This document shows, piece by piece, positions 1-10,630 of a stretch of 64,000 bases of DNA. The notes beneath the pieces are model-generated. The model saw only the letters and a program-made list of their open reading frames with translations, searched no databases and was not told where the DNA came from. Where the stretch lies: positions 1,240,001-1,304,000 of the forward strand of contig JARVLF010000015.1 of NCBI GenBank assembly GCA_030849465.1, written 5' to 3'. How positions within the stretch are numbered: the first letter of the stretch is position 1; every line of letters starts with the position of its first letter. The stretch comes from Moesziomyces globuligerus. Taxonomy: Eukaryota; Basidiomycota; Ustilaginomycetes; Ustilaginales; Ustilaginaceae. Position numbers and translations under genes: made by a program.

Positions 1-1185
1 GGGCGAATGCCTTCACCAGCTCGAGACTGTAAAAATGGAGCTCTCTGTTAGTTGTGCAGGGGTAACAAATTTGGACTGCTCACCTGGTGCGAGCGTCGGG
101 AACTGCAAGAGAAGGATCCGATTTCTCGGACTGCACGTCAAGAGAGCTCAGCCGAGGTGGCCTAGCTCGTACGAGGTTTGAGGCGAAGCTGACCACTGGC
201 GAGACGAGCGTGTCGCACTCGCAAGCGAGGCCAGATCCACGGCTAGAAGAGAATCTCACTTAGCATGCAGGTGGATCTACATGTATGCCGCGTTCTGAGG
301 TTGCAGGTCAAGAGGCGAGGCAATGCTGTGCGCGCGAGTAGAGTTAATAGTAGTTGGCGTTGCAGACCGACACCGCCGGACTGCATGATGGCTTCTTGTT
401 TGGCGTCGAGGAAGAGTTGAGCCGGAGCCACGGCGGCGCGGGGCGGGCGGGGGCGCAGGGGCTCAAGCGGCGAGTGTGTTTCGGATTCCGTTCCGCCTGC
501 TTTCGCGGCCTGGCGCTCGCCTCCACGTCGAAAAAGGCAGCAGGCAGCAGGCAGCGGGCAGCGGCAACTGGCAGACTGCGAGGGCGCACCTTTTGGGCAC
601 GTCACAAGCGATTCACAGATTGGCACGGTGCGAGTGAAAGTGTGCGTGTCAGAGGCGTCGGAGGTTGAGCGTGTCAAAATCTGGCGCCTGCTCAGAGCAT
701 GTGGATTTCCCGACCGCTCTGTCTCGCCACGGGCAACGTCCAAATCGTCTTGGCTCACTACCATCCCATCGCTTCGTCAAGTCCTGCCAATAACACCACG
801 CATACCCAGCAGGCAACCTCCCCCAGCCGTGGTGGATCCTACAGCGTGCACTTTCAACCACAATCAGCGTCGGCGCACCATAGAGCCGTTGCAACCCACC
901 TCCTCATCAAACCACGGACTCGCCAGTACCGCAACACCGATACCCTCAGCAGCCCGCTCGCTCTGCCCAATTCGTCCAAAAGCACTGTCCTAGCTTCTTT
1001 GCACCCCTCGCGCTTTGCTTTCATCTCGGCCAAAGATTCCATGACAGGTTCGTGCACGGGACGCTTCACTTTCGCTTCCATCTAGTCCAAGCGTGCATCG
1101 GCAGTCGCAAGGACCGAGCCAAAGTCCGGCACCCTTCGCTCAGCCCAGCTGCAGCAGAGGTCAGCCCAAGACGCCCTCGCCCACC
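1..1185. other. intergenic / 5' leader region of the DENND6-like gene
   Basis: No gene could be supported here. Open frames on both strands are short, overlapping and of biased composition, as expected for GC-rich DNA. A short imperfect GCAGCAG/GCAGCGG run lies at about 536-570. The last 300 bases are rich in C and T (for example around 985-1025), as is common in fungal promoters and leaders. The region most likely holds the promoter and 5' UTR of the downstream gene. Confidence 0.5.
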
Positions 1186-4100
1186 ATGTCCGCGTCCCAG
1201 GGCACTCTGTCCGCCTCCACTACGGGCGATGGCGACCTCGGCCTGCTCGCCATGCAGTCTAGGTCCCCCTCCACCTCGTTCGAACCCACAGACCACGCCG
1301 ATGCCCGCTCCTCTGCCCTCACCGCCATTCCGTCTTATCCAGGTACACCTCCGTCCTCCTCCATCTCCACCACCAGATCCACCGCATTACCGGCACCAGC
1401 CACATCTGCATCATCTGCAGCGAACCCAGACATGCAGCTCCAGCCCGCATCTGGCTCAAGCGCCACTTCATCAGCCACTTCATCTCGCTTCAATGCGCTC
1501 TCGCTCGAGGACGAACTGTCCGGATCCAACAAACACTCCTCGGCTGCGTCATCCACCTTGCCGGCCTCGAGTCTCCCCGTTTCTCACCGCGACAGGCAGC
1601 ATCTTCCCACCAACAGCTTCTCGTCCTCCAGCTCCGCTTATACATCCGCAGCCGAGAGCCCGGCTTCCGATGCTGTGCCCAGAAATCCTCCAGTGCATGC
1701 CAACGAGCTTGCGTCTGTAGCGCCGCTCCAATCCGTCACGAGCTCAAAGTCATCCAACAACCCACCACCTGCTTCTGTCTCGCAGCAAAGCATCGCCTCG
1801 ACCGCCACCATTACACAGACGCGCCTCCCTTCCTCTCGTTCGCTCGCATCCAATCTGTCTGCCGACAAGCACGCCCTCAGCCTCGAGCAGGAACTCGACG
1901 CCGACCTCGATCTGGACGCTTCCTCTGCGACACACGACTCGGATCCTCGCTCTCGCCACTCGGCTGCGCTTGCTCGCTCGTCCCGCCGCAGCAAACGATC
2001 CGGCTTGCCGCCAGCGCAGCAGCGCCTTCCTGTGGGCGAAGGAGGCCCACACGCTCCGCCGCGCAACGCTTCCTTCCGCGACGCCTCCAAACGCCTCTCG
2101 GTCGGCGCGGGCTACGGAGACCTCGGTGTCGATGCCTATGCGCCGTCCGGCGTCGCACCCTCTTCCCCGTCCATGACCAGCTTCCTCGATCTCGATTCGC
2201 CCCGCACCTCGGAATCCAGCACCACCGGCCGCTATCCCGTGCCCAGCAGGAGGACTTCGCTCCACGCCTCGTCCCCGCGCACCTCAACCCGTCCTGTCTC
2301 GCCAGCACCCGCCTCGACAGCCGCAGCTAGCTCCGTGGAGTCGCGCAGGCAGAACGGCCAAAGGTCCTCGCGGCCCAGCTCGAGTGCAAGCAAGCCCGCT
2401 CCCGGCGCCGCGGAAAGGCAGAACCCATCTTCGGCCGCTTCACCCGCCCATTCGCCAGGTACCTCGACGCCCGTCAGCTCGCTCAAGCTCGACCGCGAAG
2501 CCATGCAGCGCTGGGTGCTTTCCGTCGGCTGTGTCAACTTTGACCTCGAGCTCGGCCCCGATCTCGAGTTCCTGTACCCGCCGCTCGGGATCAGCCGCGA
2601 AGAGCGCGACAATATCGCCTTCTCTTCGTTTCCGGACACGTCGATCTTTGACGATGGCTCGCTCGTGTTTTCGTGGCGCGTGCGCGAAGTGCCGCTCGAT
2701 TCGTCCGGCTCGGAGCCCCCGACGATCAAGAGTCTCGGCGATGCATTGCAGCCCGCAGCGGCTGCCGGGGATGAAGAAACGCCCCGACCATCGATGAACA
2801 AGGCGGCGCTACAGAATGCGCTCGCCAAGGCGGGCGGCGCCAAAAAGGCGCCCAGCAGCAACTTATCTGTGCCGACCTCCCCGACGTCGCCGAGTACGTC
2901 GGGGTTCCGCGACTCGTCGGCCTCGTCGGCGACGTCGTCCCATGGGCTGTCGAGGCAGGCGTCGGATGCGAACCTGCAGAATGCGGGTGGGCAGGGGAGC
3001 ACGGGGATGCCGTCGACGACGTCGTTCCACGAACGGCTGACGCAGAAGCTCTTCTCGTCGTCCAGCTCGTCCGCGATGGCGCGCCACTTTTCGCACGACC
3101 GTCACAGCAGCACGCATTCCATGAGCTCGGCGTCTGCTGAAGATGACGGCGATGCTGGATCCGCAGCGAGATCGGGCGCAGCCTCGGGAACTGGAACCGC
3201 ATCGAATGCTTCGCCTGGCGGCAGCATGGTCGCTTCGACTGCACTGACAGGTGGCGCGCAGACAGGTGAGGTGCTGCCCAAACGCACAGGCAACAGCACG
3301 AGCAGCAGCTACATCTACGGCTACGTCTTCTTCCGCCAGAAGCGCGACGCGACCAACCGCCGCGGCTACTTCCAAAAGTCCGTGGTCATTCTCTCGCATC
3401 TGCCGCTCGTCGGGCTGTTCAGCGAGGTGGTAGCGCGGCTCGGCCCGCTGTACTTTGAGCACGGCATGTCGATGTTCGAAGCCTTTGCGCACGATATCAT
3501 GAATTGGCCTGCCCCGCAGCCTGGCACCATCCTCACGCTGCCCCTGCTGGGCTCGATCCTGACCGCGGCGATTCCGTTCGGGCAGCAGCCGCAGAACTCG
3601 CCCTCGGCCGAGTCCGCGCCCATGGCCGCCTCGCTCTCGGCCTCGTCGCGGTCGACGGCGACGATGACTGTGCGGTCGCGATCGCGCCAGACCTCTGGGA
3701 ACCGCGAGCTTCCCGAACCGCTCATCGGCCCCGAGGGTCCGCTGCTGGCTTCAGTCCCGGCGACCACGTTGTTCGATACGTTCAAGGAGGCGCTCGGCGA
3801 TCTATGGCTGCTGTGGGAATGCGTGCTGCTCGCCGAACCGATCCTCGTCATTGCGCCCGAGCCCAAGATCGCCAGCGAGGCCGTGTGGCACATGCTCGAC
3901 CTCATTCGACCGATTCCGTATGCGGGCGACTTTAGGCCGTACTTCCACATCCACGACTACGACTTCCGCACGCTCGTGACCAAGAACAAGCCGCAGGCGG
4001 GGACGCTGATCGCAGCGACCAATCCGTTCTTTGCCACGGCGTGTGCGCACTGGCCGCACGTGCTCCGCGTCGGCAAGGCGGCCGTGAAGCTGATCACCTT

Positions 4101-4992
4101 CAAGCACTCGGCGAGTGGTGGTGGTGGGGGCGGGGTGGGGAAGAAGAGCGGAGGGGCGGTGGGGGGAGGGATTGGCGGAGGGCATGGAGCAGGAGGTGGT
4201 GGACCGGACCATATTCCGGGCTTCACGACCAAGCGCAAGCGCCGCATCAGCAAGGACCGACAGCTGCTGAAGAGGCTGCAGGATCTTGCTGCCACTGCGG
4301 GCAAGGCTGGAGGTGGGGATGAGGCGGTGCAGCAAGCGTGTCAGGCGGCCAATGTGACGATGCGACGGTACTTTGCCGATTTGACGGAGCGATTCCTTGC
4401 TCCTCTTAACCGCTATGTTGCGTCTTTGGTGCCTGCTTCGTTCGACCTAGCATCGCCAAGCGAGGTGCCTAAGATTCGACCTTTCAACACCACCGACTTT
4501 CTCGCCTCGCTCAAGGCGCACGGGACGCCTCTTGCGATTCGATCGCGGTCGCTGCCGACCGGTGCGAGTGTGAGGCAGAGTCTCTATGTCGATTTTCTGC
4601 GGTGTCCGAACTTTTCGCTCTGGCTGCACTCGCGCGTTGCTGCTGCCGAGGAGGAACAGCGTCGCCGGTACATCGCCACGCTGCTTCAGGGCGATGTGGC
4701 TGCCTTTGGCCAGACGCGCGGCGAGATCGAAGCCATCGACCTCTACTCGCGCCTCGTCGAGGAGATCCGTCTCGTCGACGTCCAACTCACCACCCCCACC
4801 GAACCAGGCCCCGGATCGAGATGGAGGACCGATCAACCGCAGAAACCTACGCCGGCACTGAACAAGGTCAGCGTGGGCAATACCACCGAGAAGAGGCTCC
4901 TGGATCAAAAGGCCAAACTCATGCTCCAGCTCGATCGTCTCTGCCAAACTCTCCCTGCCGACCTCAGATCGTCCCTCCGCAGACCAGCATAG
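1186..4992 (+). CDS. DENND6-like DENN-domain protein, putative Rab guanine nucleotide exchange factor
   Basis: The product is 1268 aa and resembles animal DENND6 (FAM116), a DENN protein acting as a Rab14 exchange factor in endosomal recycling. Residues 1-440 are a Ser/Pro-rich, probably disordered extension. The conserved part begins near residue 441 with WVLSVGCVNFDLELG, then GYVFFRQKRD followed by GYFQKS near 710, DFRPYFHIHD near 915 and NPFFATACAHWPHVLRVG near 945, in the same order as in DENND6. A Gly-rich insert sits at about 975-1007. The C-terminal RYFADLTERFLAPLNRYVASL block and the final LPADLRSSLRR also match the family. The start is ATG at 1186 in a CACCATG context; the frame is open further upstream only with a GTG at 1093, unlikely in a eukaryote. 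The family call is firm; the Rab substrate in fungi is inference. Confidence 0.88.
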   Translation: MSASQGTLSASTTGDGDLGLLAMQSRSPSTSFEPTDHADARSSALTAIPSYPGTPPSSSISTTRSTALPAPATSASSAANPDMQLQPASGSSATSSATSSRFNALSLEDELSGSNKHSSAASSTLPASSLPVSHRDRQHLPTNSFSSSSSAYTSAAESPASDAVPRNPPVHANELASVAPLQSVTSSKSSNNPPPASVSQQSIASTATITQTRLPSSRSLASNLSADKHALSLEQELDADLDLDASSATHDSDPRSRHSAALARSSRRSKRSGLPPAQQRLPVGEGGPHAPPRNASFRDASKRLSVGAGYGDLGVDAYAPSGVAPSSPSMTSFLDLDSPRTSESSTTGRYPVPSRRTSLHASSPRTSTRPVSPAPASTAAASSVESRRQNGQRSSRPSSSASKPAPGAAERQNPSSAASPAHSPGTSTPVSSLKLDREAMQRWVLSVGCVNFDLELGPDLEFLYPPLGISREERDNIAFSSFPDTSIFDDGSLVFSWRVREVPLDSSGSEPPTIKSLGDALQPAAAAGDEETPRPSMNKAALQNALAKAGGAKKAPSSNLSVPTSPTSPSTSGFRDSSASSATSSHGLSRQASDANLQNAGGQGSTGMPSTTSFHERLTQKLFSSSSSSAMARHFSHDRHSSTHSMSSASAEDDGDAGSAARSGAASGTGTASNASPGGSMVASTALTGGAQTGEVLPKRTGNSTSSSYIYGYVFFRQKRDATNRRGYFQKSVVILSHLPLVGLFSEVVARLGPLYFEHGMSMFEAFAHDIMNWPAPQPGTILTLPLLGSILTAAIPFGQQPQNSPSAESAPMAASLSASSRSTATMTVRSRSRQTSGNRELPEPLIGPEGPLLASVPATTLFDTFKEALGDLWLLWECVLLAEPILVIAPEPKIASEAVWHMLDLIRPIPYAGDFRPYFHIHDYDFRTLVTKNKPQAGTLIAATNPFFATACAHWPHVLRVGKAAVKLITFKHSASGGGGGGVGKKSGGAVGGGIGGGHGAGGGGPDHIPGFTTKRKRRISKDRQLLKRLQDLAATAGKAGGGDEAVQQACQAANVTMRRYFADLTERFLAPLNRYVASLVPASFDLASPSEVPKIRPFNTTDFLASLKAHGTPLAIRSRSLPTGASVRQSLYVDFLRCPNFSLWLHSRVAAAEEEQRRRYIATLLQGDVAAFGQTRGEIEAIDLYSRLVEEIRLVDVQLTTPTEPGPGSRWRTDQPQKPTPALNKVSVGNTTEKRLLDQKAKLMLQLDRLCQTLPADLRSSLRRPA

Positions 4993-5411
4993 ACTCTCTT
5001 CTAAGTTATACCTCGCATACACAAGCGTGCAATGCAGTTTCCAATCGTCGATTCCGGCGTGCATTGCTTTTTCGCCCCATGTCGCTTTTCGCTTCTGCGT
5101 GATGAGGTGTGCCAAACGTACAGATGGCCACGAATGTGGCGCGGCAAGGAGATGCAGGGCATGGCACAGTGGATGTGTCGAGGGTCAGGCGGATCCAGGC
5201 GGATTCGTGGGGCGAGCGTGCCGAGATCGACATGTGGAAAGACGAAGGAGGGATGGGGAAGGGAGTGGGAGAGGGGGGTTAGGGGGGGGGATTGGTCATG
5301 GGGGTTGCGCGCGTATGTTGAGACTGGACGGACCGGGAGATGGCGAGATTGGGTCTCGGTACAGGTATCGACGCAACGCCTATGGGTTCGGGAAAGCGGT
5401 GTGGCAGAGGC
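4993..5411. other. intergenic region between convergent genes, with a G-rich tract
   Basis: The stretch separates the stop codons of two convergent genes and contains no gene. It includes a dense series of G-runs on the + strand (5249-5304), described under findings. Otherwise nothing recognisable. Confidence 0.6.
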
Positions 5412-8400
5412 TTAGAAGAGCGTGCTGATCTGGGAGCCAATGGTGGACTCGCGCTGGCTGCTGGAAGGACCGAAGAGCGAGTCGTTTGAGCCGGCGGTGG
5501 CAACCGAGCTCGCGCGCGACACGCTCCTCGAGCGATTGGCTGCGACTGACACCGACCTGGACCTCAGGACCCTGACCGGAGTCGGCTCCTCGTCGTCCCT
5601 TACGACGATTGGCTCTTCATCCCTGACGACGATGGGCGTTTCTGCGCGGCTACCCGCCCTGCTCGCTGGAGTCGGTGCGCGACTGCCGGCCCGCGAGCTG
5701 CAACCTTGCAACCACTGTCCGACAAACTGGTGAAGTTCCTTGGTGTACTGGCTGTCCTGGCTCGATCGGGGGCGAAGCGAGGCGCTGCGCACCGCGCGCT
5801 CGTCGGGCGCACAGCTCGACGACCTCTTGGCCTCCCTCGGCGGCGGGTGCATCAGGTCCGCCACATTGCCGACCTTCATCGGCTGATCGAGCATCACGCC
5901 CGTAGCCACGCTGTTGGTACTGAGAGAGCTGCGAGCGCTGCCCACGCTACGCACGCTAGATGCGACCGACGCTGCGCGTCGGGCTGCAGGACCGCCTGCG
6001 GCATACCGGCCGTCGTCCTGAGTCAGATCAATGTGCTCCCGCTTGATCAGCGAAGGTGGCACGACCGATGGCGTTGGCCTGCGACTGACTGCGCGCGATG
6101 CACTCGGCCCGATCTCGCGCTCGCGGCTGCGGCTACGGCTACGGCTCCGTCGGTCATTACCGCCGCGCGTAGCAACCCCCAACTTGGCCAAGAATCCAGG
6201 CCGTCCCATGTGACCATTGTACTGCTTGCGTAGCAGTCGGATCGCATCGCGCTTGAGCTCGACGGCGGTGCGCGAGCGGACGAACTGGACGGCGTTTTCC
6301 TCAAACTCGGCCTCGAAGCGCGACCGGATGACTTCAAACTCGTCGCTCTTGCGCTCGCGCTCCTCCATCAGCCGCTGACACTCCTCCGTGTCCTGACGCT
6401 TGTCGCGCGCCACCAGGTCGATCACGTAGTTGTACAGCTGCGACGCCTGCTCCGCCGAAGGATTGAAGCCGCGCAGCGCGACGGTCGAGACCGACGAACT
6501 GCGTGCCCGATCGTGCCGCATCTCCATGGGCCCACTGCCCCCGAGCCCCTGAGGTCCGGCCGTGCCGGCTCGCGAAGGCACCAGCCTACGCTCGTTCATC
6601 GCCTCCAGCGCCTCACGAGTAAGCAGACCCGTACCGTGTGCGAGTGGGGCCTCGGACGCATCTCGGAAGCAGGACATCGATCTGTCATCCGATGTGGCGC
6701 CAGCCCCAAGGCTGCTCGAGATGATCTGGATGTCCTTTTGGTCCTTGTTGCGCATCGTGACGTTGGACTCTCCCTCTCCGCGCTCTCCGAGAGGCTGAAC
6801 GACATTACCCGCCGCTCCGTCGCCACGCGTATGGACGTTCCTGTCCCCCGCAACGGGCCCAGCGTCCTCCATGTCGACATCGTGCACCGTAGCTCCAGGA
6901 GGGCCGTTGATGTTCGTGTTCTGCACCTCGGCCGAGCCCGCGCCGGTCGGAAGAACGAGAGCTTCGCCAGTCTGATTACTTCCACCCGCTGGCTGGCTCT
7001 GGCTATCGTCATAGTAGCTGACGCCGACGGGGCGAGGAGCGTCAAAACCCTCTTCCGCCGATGATGGCTGCACCGACGCCTGGCTTGAATTGGACATGTC
7101 CTGGTCTGCCGTCGTCACCAAGCCCGACGGCGCAGGCAGCGGACCGCCATCCGTCGGAACCGACAAGCCCATGTTATCCAGCGTGTCGTCCAGCATCGAG
7201 TTGATGTCGTCGACCAACGCGCCAAGTTCACGACGGATGTCTCCCTCTCCAGGTGCTGTGGCGGAACGCTCGCGCTCGGGCGCGATAGCTTGCGGGCCGT
7301 CGTGAATGAGCGAAGTCGGATTGCCGTCTGCAGGAGTTGGGCCTCCTGTTCCGTTGCAGCCGACCTGCTTCTCCTCGGGTCGCGTCTGCCGAGTAGAAGC
7401 GGGCTCAACTTGACCTGCCGGTGCGGGATCAGACGTCGCAGCGTGGATAATCGCGGCAGCGCGGGCTGGCGCGATTTGGCTAGCAATGTTGGCGAACCGG
7501 TTCCATGTTTCCGCCCACCTGAGCGGGTTCAGCGAAGGGGGTTGGCCAGCAGGTCCGGGCTGTCCAGCCGGTAGCGATATGTTGCCGGGCGCCTTCACGG
7601 GAGCGTGGTGACTAGGACCACCGTTTGGACCAGCAGAGACGGCACGGGTCGAGGGTTCGGATCGGTCGAGGCCGGGTTCGGAGTCTCCAAATTCCATAGG
7701 CATGGCATCGAGGAGAGCCTGGCTCGGCGAAGGGCTCCTGGAATCAGTGGCAGCATCGTGCTCGTAGGGATGAGCGTTGGTGTCTTGCGGGCGGGTGCTC
7801 GTACCTCCACCGGTCAGATTCCTCCGAGCGATGTGAGCGTCGATGTACTGGCGCAGCTGACGCTCAGCCGCGCTGCCCGGATCAATGTTGCGCGGACCAA
7901 ACAGGTCGGCCGGATCACAGTCCGACAGCAAGACGCCGGGGAAAGCAGTGGTCGGCGACGCATCCTCGGGCTTCACGTGGACGAACCGGGCTTTGATGGA
8001 GCTGCTAGGGGCAGACCTCTCGACTGTACGACATCCAAAGCAAGAATCAAAACGTGCCGTCAGTGCATCGGCACTCGAAAACAGATGATCGGCTCACTCA
8101 TTGGGCTAGGACTTACCGAAGAGCTCAAGGTCAGATCCGGGAACCTCGAACACGAGGCCTGCGTCGATCCAAGTCGATGTCTGGTGACGCCCGAATTCGA
8201 TCGGCAGCGTCTCGCACAGCGGTCCCTCGCCGGGGCTGGCTCCACGCCTGAAGGTGCGGAGCGTAAGTCGATCGCCCTTCGTATCGTCCGTGCTAGGAAA
8301 CGGAGCGGAAGTGTCGTGTTGGCGCCAAACGCGGATGATCCTGCGGCTATCGCTGCAGGCGTGCGTGGCCTTGATCGTGACCGAATCGGAAGGAGCTTCT

Positions 8401-8594
8401 CCGCTGGACCGACCGTCGTACTCGACGATCTCTCGAGTGTTCTCCTTGACGCGGAAGAGCCCGAGCTTACGCGAGCCGGCGAAGACCTGTTGACCTGCGC
8501 TGTGGAAGCCGTTGAAGATCTCGGCCGCCTCCGAAGAGTTGACGTCAGCCTCGAAGAGGAAGTGGAGATCGATACCGATGTCTTCGAAGATCAT
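5412..8594 (-). CDS. hypothetical protein, 1029 aa, with SUMO-interacting-like motif; two exons
   Basis: I do not recognise this family. Exon 1 is 8594-8117 and exon 2 is 8023-5412. The intron (8116-8024, 93 nt) starts GTAAGT, has a CACTGAC branch-like site and ends TACAG. Splicing joins ELF to VERSAPSSS in frame; without it exon 1 stops five bases past the donor and exon 2 has no ATG at its head. The N-terminal 160 residues look folded (IFEDIGIDLHFLFEADVN, then a basic RRIIRVWRQHD segment). The rest is low-complexity, with an Arg/Ser patch (SRSRSRSREREIG) and, near residue 818, IKREHIDLTQDD. The HIDLTQDD part fits a SUMO-interacting motif and suggests a nuclear protein. The start is ATG at 8594 with A at -3. 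Confidence 0.72.
6013..6055 (-). other. segment encoding a SUMO-interacting-like motif
   Basis: The reverse strand encodes LIKREHIDLTQDD, a hydrophobic core flanked by acidic residues as in many SUMO-interacting motifs. Function is inferred only from the motif. Confidence 0.4.
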
Positions 8595-9814
8595 TGTGCG
8601 TGGGCGATGTGTGTGTGTTTTTTTTTGTCTTGCGCTTTTTTATGCTTTCTTTATGTTTTTAATGCCGGAACGGTCTGGAAAGGCGTGCGAATGGGCGGAG
8701 ACGAAGAAGAGGAAGAGGAGAGATGGCGGAGACGGCGGAGGCGGAGAGGGTGGTGATGACGGCCGCGAAGCGTGAGGATCTGCTCCAGTGGCCGATGGGG
8801 ATAGTCGGAGATGAGTGAGGCGAGGATGATCGCTGGTGTGCTTTGTTGTGCGAAAGGCAGTGATGATGTGCGTTGACTCGAGCGTGGTAGGCTGAAGTGT
8901 TGCTGTACTGTATGAAGTGTGAGTGAATTGTCGGGTGGGGAACGGGGATGCTTGCTGCTCGCGGAGAGGGCCGCCTTATATCAGCTCTGGATCCGCATAC
9001 TTCCCGCACCTCTGAAGGAAGCCACCGTGTAGGAAAAGCTCCTGACGTTCCGCACTTGCTATTCTTTGGATGTGGACCTTGAGTAGGAAGTGCGGAAGAC
9101 GTGTGCGATGCGGAAGCAGCAGCTGCGGCAGCTAGCTCCATTTTCCGCGACGAAGTCAGATGAGATGTAGTCAACCTCCATTTCCGCTCTTCCTTCCGCA
9201 CTCAGTGTACCGATCTCGAGACCGAGCGGATGCGATTCGGCGCACCGATACCGGGGCTTTTGCTCTGTTCAGCGATGAACCCTCTCCGAAGCCTCCAGTC
9301 TAGAGCCTGAACGACTCGATCAGCATCATATGGACGAGGCTTATCTAAAAGCTTAACCATATGGGCACCGCTCCGTCGCGGATAGGCGGAACCTTCGAGC
9401 GAGCTCAAGGTCGACCTTTACATGTGGACGCTTCAGAAGGCTGGCGCATGCAGGTCGGGGATGTATTGGCCAGAAGATCCAGACGAGAAGATCAGCGCCG
9501 AACGCCGAGAGAGATGGAGAAACAATGCTGTTGGTGGTTGATAGTATACAAGTGGTGTTGCCGAGATCGCTGTATGCGTTGGCACTGTCGCATTCAATGT
9601 GCTCCATCGATGCTACCTGCTATGATGGTCGGAAGATAGTTTGCCCCGGCGGAATCGTCTGTAGACAGGTCGAGGACGCGTGATTGGCCTGTTGACACAT
9701 GCGTGAGTGTGTCGGATACTCGCGGACTAGACCGGCCGTAGTGAGTACGAAGCAATTGCGATAGCCGAGATGGAGTTCTGGAGTACCAGCGTCTATAAGT
9801 CCGCAGTCGACGAA
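8595..9814. other. intergenic region with repeated TTCCGCAC elements
   Basis: This 1.2 kb stretch lies upstream of the unknown gene at 5412-8594 and downstream of the bL35m gene. I see no convincing gene. A T-rich tract (8609-8660) abuts the start codon of the - strand gene. A TATAAG-like box reads on the - strand at about 8981-8975. Between 9003 and 9202 the element TTCCGCAC/GTGCGGAA recurs in both orientations. Confidence 0.5.
9048..9097. promoter_or_regulatory. inverted pair of AAGTGCGGAA elements
   Basis: TTCCGCACTT at 9048-9057 is the exact reverse complement of AAGTGCGGAA at 9088-9097. Further partial copies are TGCGGAA at 9109-9115 and TTCCGCACT at 9194-9202. The same 10-mer occurs at 20273-20282 in front of the Spp1 gene, so it may be a transcription-factor site. 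No factor can be named from the sequence. Confidence 0.45.
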
Positions 9815-10234
9815 TCAAAGGCTGGGGCCTAGCAACCTCCTGAGGGTCCTGTTGATCTTTCCTCTTGGGCTGAGCACGGTGCCGCCGAGGCTGTTGAGGC
9901 GGTCCCTGGCCATGCCCGAGTTCAAGTGACGCTTGCCCGCCAGACCTCGCTTGAAGGTGAGCTGGTACGCCTTGCCACTGCCGCTACCGAGGGGTGTCCA
10001 GCGCTTCTTGGTGCCCGAGTGTGTCTTGAGCTTGCCGCCGCTACCATGTTGGGCGAGGTGCTTCTTCCGCGGGCTCGCCTCGGCGATGCGCGAAGACGAG
10101 AAGAGGCGCATGGTGTTGCTGATGCTGAGTGTTCTCGGGACGATCGAAGGCGCTGCTGGTGTGAAGGGTGCGCGGAGGGCCATCAGGCCTGGCCTAGCGA
10201 AGCTCCCAAGGAGGCGTGATGTTGTACCGAACAT
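9815..10234 (-). CDS. mitochondrial large-subunit ribosomal protein bL35m
   Basis: The product is 139 aa, a bacterial-type L35 domain behind a mitochondrial presequence. The first 60 or so residues are rich in Arg, Ser and Ala and lack acidic residues (SRLLGSFARPG, then MRLFSSSRIAEASPRKKH), as expected for import into the matrix. The C-terminal half carries the L35 signature: KLKTHSGTKKRW, a GSGSGK turn, FKRGLAGKRHLNSGMARDR and a basic tail. The protein should sit in the 54S mitoribosomal subunit. The start is ATG at 10234; an in-frame extension to 10453 begins with GTG and is rejected. The gene is divergent from the HCNGP-like gene across 396 bp. Confidence 0.85.
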   Translation of the reverse strand: MFGTTSRLLGSFARPGLMALRAPFTPAAPSIVPRTLSISNTMRLFSSSRIAEASPRKKHLAQHGSGGKLKTHSGTKKRWTPLGSGSGKAYQLTFKRGLAGKRHLNSGMARDRLNSLGGTVLSPRGKINRTLRRLLGPSL

Positions 10235-10630
10235 GCTGTGTGAAGGTTCCGGCGCCGTGCGGAGGACTATAAACGTTGCGTGACGTGGGGCGCCTTGAAT
10301 GAATGTACGCCGGAAGCTTGAAGCGAGATATCGGATCAAAGGCTGGCTCGAGCCTCTAGATATCGGTAGACGTGGGGGGGATGGTGGACAAGATGGCGTT
10401 GGAAGAAGCATCGGAAGGTGACGGCCAACTTTTCTTCCAATGGCCCATTTCACGTGACTTAAGGAGATAGAAGTGCTGGTCTAACAATAGCAGGAATTTT
10501 CCCTCCACTTCGAGGTTGGAAGGGTCTAAAGCCATCGGTGCGGGAATCCTCTTGATACCTTCGATCAGACCATGACCAAGCCTGTCCGAGCGAAGCTTGC
10601 ATCTCAACGAAGAACATCAGCCGGTCGGCC
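10235..10630. promoter_or_regulatory. bidirectional promoter region between bL35m and HCNGP-like genes
   Basis: These 396 bp separate two divergent start codons and must hold both promoters unless an unseen 5' exon is present. No canonical box is obvious. Confidence 0.5.

Noticed and set aside
10235..10453. N-terminal extension of bL35m
   Set aside because: It would begin with GTG and place a non-mitochondrial sequence before an intact presequence.
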